Source: Anisodus tanguticus (taxonomy: Eukaryota; Streptophyta; Magnoliopsida; Solanales; Solanaceae). From it: a DNA stretch of 64,000 nt. The stretch spans positions 1,543,001 through 1,607,000 of the forward strand of contig CM067550.1 of NCBI GenBank assembly GCA_034509755.1, in the 5' to 3' direction. Position numbers and translations under genes: made by a program. The notes beneath the pieces are model-generated. The model saw only the letters and a program-made list of their open reading frames with translations, was not told where the DNA came from and made no database searches. Below, piece after piece: positions 11,356 through 22,940 of the stretch; the stretch's first letter is position 1, and each line of letters opens with the position of its first letter.

Positions 11356-12790
11356 TGTTGGAAATTAGCCTTTGGCGGGGAGATGCGTCCACCCATCTTT
11401 GATGAATTAAACACTAGTGTTCCGTATGTTGGAGACCTGGTCTCTTTACACATGCATGATCTACGAAGTGAGTAGATGACCGTAGGGCCAAGAATCGTCT
11501 AATTTCGTTGAGAAATGAAAGAGATATTGGTTCACGAAGTAAGGTGTTTGAGACATGGAAATGTGGTGTGGGACAAATCTACCACATCGGTGGGAATAGG
11601 AAGAATTGCTCTCTATATAAGTCTCTAATGTGGTAAAGGGTTTGGATCCCCAAGGGGTATCCCATGTGTTTAAAGGAGGGAAGACCTAGATGTGCTTGGG
11701 TTCAAATCTAAGCCCACACGCGCGCCGCCGCCGCCCGCCCGTCCGGTCCGGTCACGGGTCGCGGCTGTGGGCTGTGGGCCTTTTTGATATTATCTTTTTG
11801 GACCAGAGAACTCGCCGGATGTACGTTTGATCCCCGAAGTTTCATATGTACGAGTTTGGTCCCCGAAGTTTCAATATTTACGTTTGGTCCCCATACTTTC
11901 GGGAAGGTGACGGAAGGCCGTTGGACTGCATTTTTGGAGCATTAATCAGCCATTACTTGGCTGATTAATTCTCCATTAACAGCCATTACTTGGGGCATTT
12001 GGGCGCCTCTTCTTCAAGGCCTTAATAGCCATTACTTGGTCGTTTTAATGACCTCCTTTAAGGGCCATTACAGCCTTGTTTGTGGCTGTTGGATAGCCCC
12101 TCCTCATACTATATATTGAGCTTCATTTGGCTGAAAACAAGACTAGAAAACGGGAAGAAAATTGAGCAGCAAACAAAGCTGAAAATAGCACCGGAAAGAT
12201 ACAGAAAAATAGTTTATTTCAATCACGAAATTCTCGCAAACCAAAGTGGTGTAATTCCGCAAAAACAAAGATGGCGGAAAAACAGTGACCAAACCCTCAC
12301 GTATACACAATATATACACTACTGAGACACACTATATACACAGAGACAAAAGAGAAGAGTAAAGAGAAACTCTTCCTTCCTATTCCATATCTTCAGCAAG
12401 TCGAGTCATATTTGTTTTCTTCGACAGGCTCAACCTATTGGCTTTGTAGTGTTGAGATTATAGTGTTGTTTTATCTTGGGAGACTATTGCCCGCTAACGT
12501 AAAAGCATATATACGGGGCAATCTTGTCTTAAGGATAGAGGGCTATCCTCGACTCAACACACAACGTTGTAACCGTCCAGATTTAGTTGTTTCTTGATTT
12601 CAGGTTATCAAGATTCAAGGCACAACAAACTTGCGGCAGTTCTCAAGATTGGCTTTGCAAGGTGATTAAGATTCAAGACACAACACATATGCGGCTGTTT
12701 TGAAGATTGACAATTTATTTATCCTTTCGAACATTTGTAATAGTTATTACTTCCCGTACTGCTCTATAAAGTACCATAGAAATACCAACA
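11356..12790 (+). mobile_element. Solo LTR of a Copia-type retrotransposon
   Basis: A 1435-bp unit begins TGTTGGAAATTAG and ends AATACCAACA, giving inverted termini TGTTGG/CCAACA. It is flanked by perfect 5-bp direct repeats ATTAA at 11351-11355 and 12791-12795. It contains a plausible promoter (TATATAAG near 11620) and the motifs CCACATCGGT and TTTTTGGACCA, which also occur in the LTRs of the Copia element at 49486-56123. That points to a related family. No internal coding region is present, so it most likely arose by LTR-LTR recombination. Confidence 0.85.
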
Positions 12791-12795
12791 ATTAA

Positions 12796-14198
12796 TAACC
12801 TATTTCAACAAGTCAGGTTACCTGTTTCAATAAGGCCAACCTATATAAGTTCAATCACTACTAAAAAAATGAGTTTCCCACTGAATTTCCTTTTGAAATT
12901 TGCTTGTCTGAAGCGTTTTTCATGGACTTTTCATTTAAAATCTCAACTTCTTGGTAGAAACCTTCATTGGAAATCTTCGTTTTTAATGGTGAATGCTAAG
13001 ATATACTATATAAGTTTGTGCATTGAAAAATTAATACTCGTGTTGTTGAATTGTTTTGTTGTGCATAAATGATAATTCAAATAATAATAATAACACTAAG
13101 AAGTATAAGAGGAGTAAATATGGGTTTATATTGATGGAGAGTCAGCAAAGAAAACAAAAGCAAGCAAAGTATCAAAATTGACTGAAGGGAGGATTTTGTA
13201 GAGGCCATTAAAGATATACTTATGATTTAGTGCTCAAAACTCAAAAGATAGTGAAAAATACTTGTGATGTTCTTCCAAATATATAGTCCTGACCTGAAAA
13301 AACTTGAATTTGGTAAATAAAACAAACTAAATTAATTTCTAAATTTTCGTAATCTAGGAACACAATATTGAAAATCTCAACTACTTACCTTATTCATGCT
13401 TTAAATGAACACCCCTCGATATAGTAATTAGAATATCAATACAACAAAATATATAAGGCTGAAGTGGTTAAAACACCTCCAAACTTAGCACGGATAGCAA
13501 CTTTAGTCCCCAACTTATGACTAGTCTTTAACATATCCCTAAGATTGTCTAAGTGAATTTTAATACATCCCGAAGTTCATACACCTGAGTGAGTGTAGTC
13601 ACTCGCGATCCACCTGGCATTTCCAGCTGATGTTTCGTCCATGTAGTAAAGTAAAATAGCAAAATAATTAATCTAAAATCTAACCGAGTAAATACAAAAC
13701 TCTGGCTAAATTTCGGCCGACAAGCAGTAACATAAATCATAAACGTAAAGTCCGACTCAAATCTAGAGAGATAAGTGTGAAATCGAAGCGAAACCCAACT
13801 CGTCGATTTTAATGGAGGTTTTCCGACATAACATTGATAGACGAGTGGCAGTCGGCGTTTCCACAGCAAAAGCCGGAGCAACGCCAGAAACAAGCAAGAA
13901 TCACTTACAAAGACATAGATCCGGCCATGAATCACGAAAAATCGACCTTAACCAGAAATAGTAGCCATGGTTGACGGCGAACAGAAAAGGAAGAGGAAGA
14001 GCGATGTTGCTTCAACGGCGTGACGCCGGAGCAACGCCAGAAAATAGCAAGCGGCCAGATCTAGTTATTTGTTTTCGGCGAGCTTGAGCTTGTTGTTGAC
14101 AGAGAAGGAGAGAGAGCAAGAAAGGGGGAGGGAGAATGTAATTAGGGTAGCGTGAAGTAGAGTTTCTGCCGGCCGGTTGTCACCTCCGGCGAGAAAGT
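12796..14198. other. Intergenic or repetitive sequence, no gene recognised
   Basis: A minus-strand open stretch of 128 codons (13549-13935) has no recognisable domain and sits in sequence that looks like transposon filler (phrases such as TTTAGTCCCCAACTTATGA). GC content rises at 13800-14180. I see no promoter, splice or codon evidence for a gene. Confidence 0.4.
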
Positions 14199-14546
14199 GG
14201 GCTATTAAGAATGGATCTTGGGCCTAACTCAACCCTAAAATCTAGCTTGTAGGGTGAGGATTGTCCAAGTCCATATAAGGAGTCCATGTTTTCATTCCAT
14301 TTTCGATGTGAAACTCTTAACACTCCCCGCAAGCCCAGACTTCGTTAACTGGAGCGTGGACAATATAATTTGGGGGCCCAATATCGGTGAACAATGAATG
14401 AGAATGATCCTGACTCTGATACCATAAAGAATGGATCTTGGGCCTAACTCAACCCAAAAGCTAGCTTGCAAGGTGAGGATAATAACCAAGTCCATAGGAG
14501 TCAATGTTTCCATTCCATTTCCGATGTGAGACTCTTAACATGGCCT
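14199..14546. repeat. Dispersed repeat with internal duplication
   Basis: The phrase GAATGGATCTTGGGCCTAAC occurs at about 14209 and again at about 14429, each followed by a similar 100-bp block ending TTCCATTCCATTT and GATGTGA-ACTCTTAAC. A related copy lies at 18085-18330 inside the DnaJ20 intron (TAGGCCTAACTCACACC, GATGTGGTATAT). This looks like pieces of one dispersed, non-coding family; I cannot assign its class. Confidence 0.6.
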
Positions 14547-14835
14547 TGCCGGAGAGGAAAGGAAAGAATGATGGGGTCGGAAGCTGAGAACATGGGAAAA
14601 GGGGAAGGGGAGCAGTGGTGTTGTTGCGGTGGTGGTCGCCGGAGCTGGGTATTGATTGTGTGGTGATGGGGTAGTTGGTTGAATGTCACTTGTGAGACTT
14701 GTTTTTCCTATTTTTATTAGGAAATTCGTTTTTCTCATTTTTCTAAAGAAATATTTTCCAAATATTTTGACCAACTATGAGAAAACTAAAAAATATTTTT
14801 TGAAAAATGTTTTCGTTCGTACCAAACACACCCTA

Positions 14836-16541
14836 AGAAAGCAGCCCACGGGCCGTCTAGTGCTGGATTGGGCTAGCACTTCGAAGGCTTTCAAATGATG
14901 GATTGGGTTGACATAATCTACAGCATACATAGACTAAGCTGACTTGAGCTGGATTGACCCATATTGACGGCTCTACTAATGAGAAGAGAAAATCACAATC
15001 ATTTTTTACTTTGTTCGAAAATCAACTGCACATGAATATGCTCTTCTTTATGCCTTCAAGGAGGAAGCTGATTTTTTTCTTCAAAATTCCATGAAAATGA
15101 AATAAATATTTATGTGAAAATCCTGTAAAATACATCATTCACCTCATAATTTGAGAGGTGAGGATCAACAAATCTTAGAAGTTTCTAATTGTTTCCATGC
15201 AAAATTTCAAATGAGAATGACCCATAAATGTCCGAAAATGTAGGAAAAGATAAGACCAAGCAGTAACAAGTTTCTTCCAAGATGATTCGCTATTGGAAGA
15301 TGATCTGAGTACCTGAGCATATTGGATAGATGAATACAGGATTTGGCACCGGTGGTATAAAATTATCATTATAATTCAACTTGTACACGATTTTGGATCT
15401 ACATGATTTTAAGGTTTTACTTCCTATGCGAAATTAACTTGCATAATTTTCAAACGGTATTGACACGTTGTATATTATTATGTTTTGAAAAAAACTATAA
15501 TATATTTCGTAAGCAGTGTTGGATGATACGACTTGGTTGAAGTTGAAGGTGTCTCCGCGCATAAATGAGGCCCAAATCCTCCTTGCACAACTAAATCGAC
15601 CATACATTGAACGCGCAAACAGATCATTTTTTTGTTTGGTATTCTCTTCGTTCCAATTTGTTTGAAGGTTGACCAGTATGAAAAATAAACAACTTTTCCT
15701 TTGACTTTTAATCCTAAATTCTTCGAGTATTTTATAAAAAAAGTTACATATTTGAAAACTACACGAAATCACAATATATGAAAAGAGTTGGAGAAAATCG
15801 TAGTTAAAGAAAGAATTGTTAGACTCTTCAAACTGATCAACATTTAAACAAATTAGGATAAAAGGAGTAAAAGGGAAGACACTGTGTTGTCCCTTTCTTG
15901 GACATTAAGTTAGGAAGATACTAAAAATTGAAATAGCCCAAGAGCCACATTTTGCACAGCGGCCTTCATTGAGAGAAGCTAAAGTCTAATAGCCACACAC
16001 CAGGATGAAGCTTAAAAATGATAATGAAAATGACAGGGATTGACTTCTGATATTGAACTATTTAACACATCCACAATAAGCTTATCTCCACATAAATGGC
16101 GCTTCCGACCGATAACTAATCAAGGTAGCAACACAACAACAATAACATCAACAACTACTCCTCAATCTCAAACTCAGTTAAGGTCGGTAATATGATACCT
16201 CGCTAACTATGTCACTCCATTTATAAGCTCATCTCAAGCCAATATTACACGATCATGACAACAACAAAAGGAGAAATTTTCAGACAGTAAGGCAAATTAA
16301 TAGCCAAACTGATACAACCGTAGAAACATGATAGCAAACTTGGGAGTAATCCCACTTTTATATAGTATGTTAAGTTACATCCAATCATAATGCATACTTC
16401 ATCGGGTCATGTAAATTCACCTCAAATGTCCTTGTCATTGTTCCTATGAGCAGTAGAAAAGTCTTGCATCAACCATCGCCAAAACAAAGAAAGCTATTGA
16501 TGATAATTCAACGTACATACATAGCAGAAAACAAGTGAATG
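14836..16541. repeat. Segmental duplication, copy B
   Basis: Same orientation and order as 8471-9712, offset by about 6.4 kb. It begins GCAGCCCACGGGCCGTC. It is longer than copy A mainly because of about 400 bp at 15540-16010, which includes a MITE-like block (15641-15871, ends TTCGTTCCAATTTGTTT and CAAATTAGGATAAAAGGAG). It ends about 225 bp downstream of the DnaJ20 stop codon, so the duplicated unit may include former 3' flank of that gene. Confidence 0.8.
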
Positions 16542-16765
16542 GCTCGAGAAATAAGATTTTTATGGTTAAATAGCATCTTGATTCAAATAACTCTATGTAC
16601 AGATATTTGTTCCTATATTTGGTTAGCACTACTTATAACATCAATGCTAACCAAGCACTACCACATAAAATAGTCCAAACTATCTAATAAAAGTGGAGGC
16701 CAAAAGAGAGAACATAATTACTCTATATACAAGCAATATCGAAAAATTATAACAAGGACTATTCA

Positions 16766-19700
16766 TTATAATGATGCTTCATTCCTTTGTCTGCGCATAC
16801 GTGCGCCCCAAGACATATCGTTACCAGAGTCGTTGTGCATGTTTCTTCTCTTTAACTCTGACAACTGGGATTGCCAACGATTCTTCCATTCGCCTTTGTC
16901 CTCCATTGACTAAATGCATATAAGAAAACCACATTAGGAAGAAACTAGAAGATATCAAGAGTAGAAGTCGTGGATACATGTCGTACAACAAACAAAAACC
17001 AATTACATGAATGCAAATGCTGTGATTCTCTAAACAAAAGATACTAAAACGATTATCTCTAATAGCATAAAAATGTTGTAGAGATGCAGTGAGGTGTAAT
17101 AACTCTTGTGAATTGGTGACTTATGAGATGTCCATGAATCAAGAAACGTATGAGATAGTGGAGGAGGTATTGTAAACAAAGGATGATCAACCAAAATAAA
17201 AAAGAAGAGTTAGTCATCGAATCTGGCAGAATTAAATGAAGAATGTCAAAATTCAGAAATAATAGAGGAAAGAAGAGAAGATAAAGGTAATTTTTGTTGT
17301 GGCGTAGAATGCTTTGATTGCAAAGTAGACTCCAATAATGTCCAAATTGATTTATCAATGATTTCTAGGATGGCTAAAAAGGATGATTCGGTTGAAACTG
17401 CTGTTTTTTTTTTTATAGAGGCTACTAGTGTTTTAAGTGATAAGACACGTAATAGACATGATTGGTCTATACAAGGTGGGGCTATTGAAAAGGGAACAGA
17501 AATACTCACTATTATCACATAAGAAAAACTGTTTGAAGGCATTGAAGATGAATCTAGTGATGAAAGAAGCAAAATAGTTCACCAAGAGAGTTTTTGATGA
17601 TCTACCCAAGATTGTGGCAGAAACAATTAACGGTCCAGATCCACTATTAAAGTGTATGAATATTGAAGATGCAATCAATTTCGAGTCATTAATCGAGATT
17701 GTATGTTTTGAATAGCATGAAAAATTGTTAGTTGACGATACTACTTTACCACATACAAAAAGGTAAATTGAAGTTGAATGGACACAAGGTCAAGTACAAA
17801 TCAATTGGAGAAATAGATGATTTTAAGGCAAGATTAGCTATTTAAGGATACAAGAAGAAAAGAAATATGATGTGATATTTCGAAGATGTTTAACATAGAG
17901 AGAGTCAAATTAACTTTGAATTCTGTTGAAGAGAAACCGAAGCTAACTAAAGATGGCACCTGCAAGTTTGTTGATGCTACATATTTCAGGAAATTGTTCT
18001 CGAGTTATGGTGGTGGACTTCTACAAGAAATGATATTGTTCATGACACACTCAAGTTTGAAGATCTTGGTTTAAGGAAGGAGGATTGTCTAAGCCTTATA
18101 TTTATGGACCCAGGGTATTTTCCACCCCTTTCAATTGGTCCGGGGGAATTTCACCCCTCATCCGGAGGCCCGCATCGGATGGGTCTAACTCTGATACCAT
18201 GTCAATTAGGCATTAGGCCTAACTCACACCCCAAAAGCTAGCTCAAAGGCAGGAGTATTGTTCAAACCTTTTAAGGAGTCCAGGGATCTTCTTACCGATG
18301 TGGTATATTTCTCTTCAATAGCTCTGAATGAGAGAGCTACTGATGAAAACCATTCTGCATATTTTCATAGTTGCATTCATTGTTCATCATATCTTGATTC
18401 TAATTTTAACTTCAAATCGTTTAGATCACTTAAAAATGTTCCATTTTTTCTTATACGAAGCTAATAATTCAACATCTACTGTATATACATTTAAAATAAT
18501 TTTGACCTTGGACAATCCCTTGCGCCCCCTAGCTCCGTCCCTATCCTTACAATTCTTTCAACTCAAACATCAGCCAAACACTAAAATGCCATCCATCCCG
18601 ACCTTGTTAATCAAATCCTAAACTTTGGATGTCAGCCTTTACACTCACACAACTACATCCTAATTTATCTTTCAAATAATATTAAGCATACCAAATTCCA
18701 GGAAAAATATTAAAATAGCAGTGTGTCAACAATCACACAAAAGACAGGTTGCCCTCAAATTAGACAACAAACATATTCACACCCACTTTTTTTATTTTTT
18801 ATATACGGAATAAAATACCAAATATAACACACCCACAAATTAGGTGACTAAAACAGGAGAATTAAACAAACCCCATTTGATTTCAAACGAAAAAACACCA
18901 CGACAACAGGAAACAGCCAAAATGTTACCCCTTCCATCCATTTTATACGACAATCTTTCCTTTTTTAGGTGGCTTATAAGTTAAAAGTAAAAAAGGCATA
19001 AGTTGGTCTTACCAAACTTTTTAGTTTTTGACTTATTTTTGTATCTTTTAACCTAAAAATAAGCCCTTAAAAGTAATTTTTATCTCACGCAAACATTTCA
19101 AAAAGTAGAAAATAGCTTAAAAGCAAAAAAGAACTATTATTTCTTAGTTAAAAAAAAACATTTTTTTTATATTCAGAAATAATTTAACTTTATAAAATAA
19201 TTTATAATCACAAAAATATAAATATACTTTATAAAATAATTTATAATCACAAAAATATAAATATATAAAATATTTATAAAATAATTTAATTCACCTTACA
19301 TAATATTTTTTAACCAAAAAACTGGAAAGCACCAGGAAAATATAACCACAATAGCACACACACAAAAAAAAACACAAACTTTAATTCACCCATATATCCA
19401 AAAAAAAAAAAAAAAAAAAACCAACCTCATCATTTTGGCACCTCCTATGTCTAAAGGCAAAGTGAAGGCCTTTAGACATGTCTTTATCATACATATCTCT
19501 TGACTTAGGATCCGATAATGTTTCATAAGCTTCTTGAACCCGAATAAACCTTTGGGTATATTCTTCGACCCGACCCGGAGGTGATACATCCGGGTGGTAC
19601 TTTCTAGCTAGTTGTTTGTACGCTTGTTTTATTTCGAATAAAGATACAGTTTCTTGTATACCAAGAAGCTCATAAAAGCTCTTTGTTTCAGTAATTTCCA

Positions 19701-19818
19701 TTCTATTGTTAAGCTTTGAATAAACTCTCAATGACCCGTTTTGGGTTCTTGGAAATTGTGGATTTGATGGGGAAAATAATACACGAGGATTTGGGTCGAT
19801 TGTTGTTCTTAGATACAT
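16766..19818 (-). CDS. Chloroplast J-domain protein DnaJ20-like, two exons
   Basis: Exon 1 is 19818-19426 (131 codons) and exon 2 is 16909-16766 (47 codons plus TAA). The intron joins GATGAG|GTTGGT to TTTAG|TCAATG in phase 0 and gives 178 residues. Residues 1-40 look like a plastid transit peptide, rich in Ser/Arg/Asn. The J domain is at about 46-113 with the Hsp70-stimulating HPD tripeptide at 75-77. The C-terminal exon encodes GEWKNRWQSQLSELKRR and MSWGARMRRQR, which match the conserved tail of plant DnaJ20. Arabidopsis J20 (about 197 residues) hands misfolded DXS and other stromal clients to Hsp70; the same role is inferred here. A TATA element lies upstream at 19863-19874. A 21-base T run (transcript sense) starts 6 bases inside the intron. 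The gene appears intact. Confidence 0.85.
17780..18074 (+). pseudogene. Copia reverse transcriptase/RNase H relic inside the DnaJ20 intron
   Basis: On the plus strand, antisense to the host gene, VKYKSIGEIDDFKARLAI followed by a stop and GYKKK matches the RT block found in Copia elements. Next, KLTKDGTCKFVDATYFRKL resembles the later segment near RNase H, with the intervening RT catalytic part deleted. No LTRs are recognised. It is inactive. Confidence 0.55.
18085..18330. repeat. Dispersed non-coding repeat in the DnaJ20 intron
   Basis: Shares phrases with 14199-14546 (TAACTCTGATACCAT, CCTAACTCACACCCCAAAAG, AGCTAGCTCAAAGGCAGGAG). Non-coding; class unknown. Confidence 0.5.
19187..19264. repeat. 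39-bp tandem duplication in the DnaJ20 intron
   Basis: Two adjacent identical 39-bp units (19187-19225 and 19226-19264), both beginning ACTTTATAAAATAATTTAT. AT-rich, non-coding. Confidence 0.85.
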
Positions 19819-19862
19819 TTTTGAGTGAAGTTTGAAGTTTTTGTGATATTTTGAGGTTTGTG

Positions 19863-19874
19863 TATATATATATA
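19863..19874 (-). promoter_or_regulatory. Probable TATA element of the DnaJ20-like gene
   Basis: The plus strand reads TGTATATATATATAAGG, so the minus strand has a TATATATATA core 45-57 bases upstream of the ATG at 19818. This spacing would give a very short 5' UTR. No other motif is claimed. Confidence 0.5.
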
Positions 19875-19899
19875 AGGAAGATGAGGATTTGGAGTTTTA

Positions 19900-20780
19900 A
19901 ATATAGTAAAGGGTATTTATGTCATTGTAACTACTTTCATTTTAAATTTGGTTTTTAAATAAATTAACGCTAATCAGTTAATTTTTTGCGAGTATCACGC
20001 CTTAATTATCAGTTGTTTCTAAACTTTCATCTATGTATTAAACCGCACATAGTTGAGTAGATTGTGATAGTTAAAGTAGGAAAATGACACACCTACGACA
20101 CACTTAATAGTTGATCTAGTCAGCTTCAAAATGTGTTTTAATATATAAATTATGATAGTTTAGTGGGAAAAAAAAGAACAAGATATGTTTTAATATATAA
20201 AAGATGATGTTTCGGTATGAAAAAGAAAAAATTAATAATTGAATTGGAACTTTTGGATAAATCCTAATGGTAAGGAATACGATAAAATTCCTTATTACAA
20301 TCACTCTAGAAGTCCCTTCAGAGACGACTCCTATACAACTATTGTGAGAGTTGAAAATTTTTTAATCTTTCCTTTTCATGACTCCTATATAATTATTGCG
20401 AGCTGAAAAGGCTTTGAGCTTCCTTTTCGTTACTTTAGCCCCACTTAGAAAAAAATTATCGGAATGGACCATTGGTGCAAATAACAAGTTGTTCTTGATG
20501 GAATTATTGGAATAGCTTAATAAAGAAAAACACATTCAATGTCAAAATCATGTTGTCCTATACAACATTTTTACTATAGATTATGTTACCCTTTCTCTTT
20601 TATTCGTCCTAAAATTAGGTTCTGTTCATATTTTTCTTTATTCTTCTTTCTCGAACATATTTACATTTTCAAGACTGTCAAATATTGTCTAATAAAATTC
20701 TATAATGCGAGAGTTTTTGTTAGATTCAATTTGTTGAAGTATACGTCTACAAGGAACAAACTTTTTAACGTCATTTTTAA
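19900..20780. other. Intergenic upstream of the DnaJ20-like gene, nothing recognised
   Basis: AT-rich sequence without a convincing reading frame. The direct-repeat phrase CGACTCCTATACAACTATTGTGAG at 20321-20345 recurs in altered form near 20378-20402. Confidence 0.3.
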
Positions 20781-20789
20781 GAAGTTGTA

Positions 20790-22934
20790 TGGAATTAGAG
20801 GAGAAAGGCAGGGATAGAAAGTTGTACATACTAGCCAAAGCGAGGGAGAGAAGGGCACGTGAGGTGAATCAAGGACGAGGATGGCAAAGTACCCGTGGGG
20901 GACGCGCATATTAGGCGGAGGTGGCGGTCTTACTTACATAAACTCTTGAACGAAAAAGGAGATATAGATATTGTGCTGGGAGATCTTGAGCAATCTGGTA
21001 GGTGCCGAGATTTTGGGTATTGTAGAAGCATTAAGGTTGAGGAGGTTAAGGATGTTGTTCGCAAAATGCGCAGGGGATGAGCGACTGGGCCTGATGAGAT
21101 CTCAGTTGAATTTTGGAAGAGCGCAGGCATGACAGTTTTGGAGTGGTTGATTGAGTTGTTTAACGTCATTTTTAAGACAACGAGAATGCCCGAAAAATGG
21201 AGATTGAGTACAATGATCCCTTTGTACAAGAATAAAGGTGATATCCAGAGTTGCAACAACTATAGGGTATCAAGCTGCAAAGCCACACTATGAAAGTTTG
21301 GAAAAGGGTCGTGGAGATGAGGGTGAGAAGAGGCGTGTCTATTTCTGAGAATCAGTTTGGATTCATGCTGGGGTGTTCAACCACAAAAGTCGTTCATCTT
21401 ATTAGTAGGTTGGTGGAGCAGTATAGAGAGACACTTACATATGATTTTCATCAATCTCGAGAAGGCATACAACAAAGTCCCTAGGGAGGTTCTATAGAGT
21501 TGTTTGGAGGTTAGAGATGTACCTATGGCGTACACTATGGCGATCAAAGATATGTATGATGGAGCCAAGACCAGGGTACGGACAGTGGGAGGAAACTCTG
21601 AGCACTTTCTAGTAATGATGGGGCTGCACCAAGGATCAACTCTTAGCCCATTCTTATTTGCCTTAATGATAGATGGACTGACGCGACAAATCCAAGGGGA
21701 GGTACCATGATGTATGTTATTCGCAGACGACATAGTCCCGATTGATGAGACTCGCAGCGGAATGAACGCTAAGTTGGAGGTTTGGAGACAAGCTTTGGAA
21801 TCTAAAAGGTTCAGGCTGAGTATGACCAAGATAGAATACTTAAAGTGCAAGTTTAGTAACGGGAGCGACCTTGAAATAGGCGTGGAGGTGAGGCTTGGTA
21901 CTCAGGTCATTCCAAAAAACGGAAGCTTCAAGTACCTCAGGTCTATTATCCAAAGGGATGGAGAGATTGATAACGATGTCACACATTGTATTGGGGCAGG
22001 GCAGATGAAATAAAGGTTCGCATCTTAAGTCTAATGCGATAAAAAAGTGCCACAAAAACTTAAAAGCAAGTTCTATAGGGCGATGGTTAGACCGACTATA
22101 TTGTAGGGGCGGAGTGTTGGCCAGTCAAGACTTCGCACATCCAAAAGATAAAAGTTGTGAAGATGAAGATGCTGAGATGATGTGCGGGCATACAAAGAGG
22201 GATATGATTAGAAATGATAATATCCGGGACATAGTGAGAGTGGCCTCGGTAGAGGTTAAGATGCGGGAAGCGAGGTTGAAATGGTTTGAGCATGTGCATA
22301 GGAGAGACACAAATGCCCCAATGCGGAGGTGTGAGAGACTGACGATGGACGAGTTCAAGAGGAGTAGAGGTAGTCCGAAGAAGTATTGGAGAGAGGTAAT
22401 TAGACATGATATGACACAGGTGCAACTTACTAAGGACATGACCTTGGATAATGGGTTGTGGAGGACACAGATTAAGGTAGAAGGATAGTAGGTAGTCGAG
22501 TGTAGTCTTAATTACGCTTACAAACTGATAGTTGTAGTGTTAGTATAGTAGGCCCACTTAACCTATCATACTAATAGACACATTATTGCTTTATAGTCTC
22601 ATCTAGCTTAATTTATGTTGCTATGTGTCCTACTTTGTTTAGTTTATTTACCTACGCTAGTTACCGCTTACTTTTCGGAATGCGCTATCATGACCTATTC
22701 ACTTTTGATACTAGCATTTTCATACTACTTTAAATATTTTCTGACCGTCTCTCTTGCTTTGCTCTTGCTTTGTTTTTGTTGTTGCTTTACTTGTGATTAT
22801 GCTTTGTCTTGTGCCGAGGGTCTCTCGGAAACTGCCGCTCTACCTACCAAGGTAGAGGTAAGGTCTGCGTACACTCTACCCTCCCCAGACCACACGTTGG
22901 GGGATTTCACTGGGTATGTTGTTGTTGTTATTGT
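20790..22934 (+). mobile_element. 5'-truncated RTE-clade LINE
   Basis: Non-LTR reverse transcriptase blocks run in order: LGDLEQSGRCRDFGYCR, ATGPDEISVEFWK, PLYKNKGDIQSCNNYR, a palm motif with FADD (LFADDIV, about 21717), SFKYLRSIIQRDGEIDNDV and, at the C-terminus, MREARLKWFEHVHRR and SPKKYWREVIR. The upstream endonuclease domain is missing. Frame changes and stops (near 20815, 21078, 21485, 21708 and 22010) make it dead. The 3' untranslated part (22490-22934) contains GAGGGTCTCTCGGAAAC and CTACCCTCCCCAGACC and ends in a TTG-repeat tail at 22918-22933. It would have moved by target-primed reverse transcription. Confidence 0.85.
22811..22934 (+). repeat. TTG-tailed 3' module shared by the RTE LINE and TS-type SINEs
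   Basis: The module GAGGGTCTCTCGGAA ... GTAAGGTCTGCGTACACTC ... CACTGGGTATG plus (TTG)n is what I recall as the 3' end of the tobacco TS SINE. Here it is contiguous with the 3' untranslated region of a LINE. A second copy, on the minus strand, is at 43371-43500. Confidence 0.7.
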
Positions 22935-22940
22935 ATATAA

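Noticed and set aside
13549..13935. 128-codon minus-strand open frame
   Set aside because: No family resemblance, no promoter, and located in sequence that looks like transposon filler; likely chance.
22811..22934. Independent TS SINE inserted behind the LINE
   Set aside because: No target duplication separates it from the LINE and no tRNA-like head precedes it; it is better read as the LINE's own 3' end.
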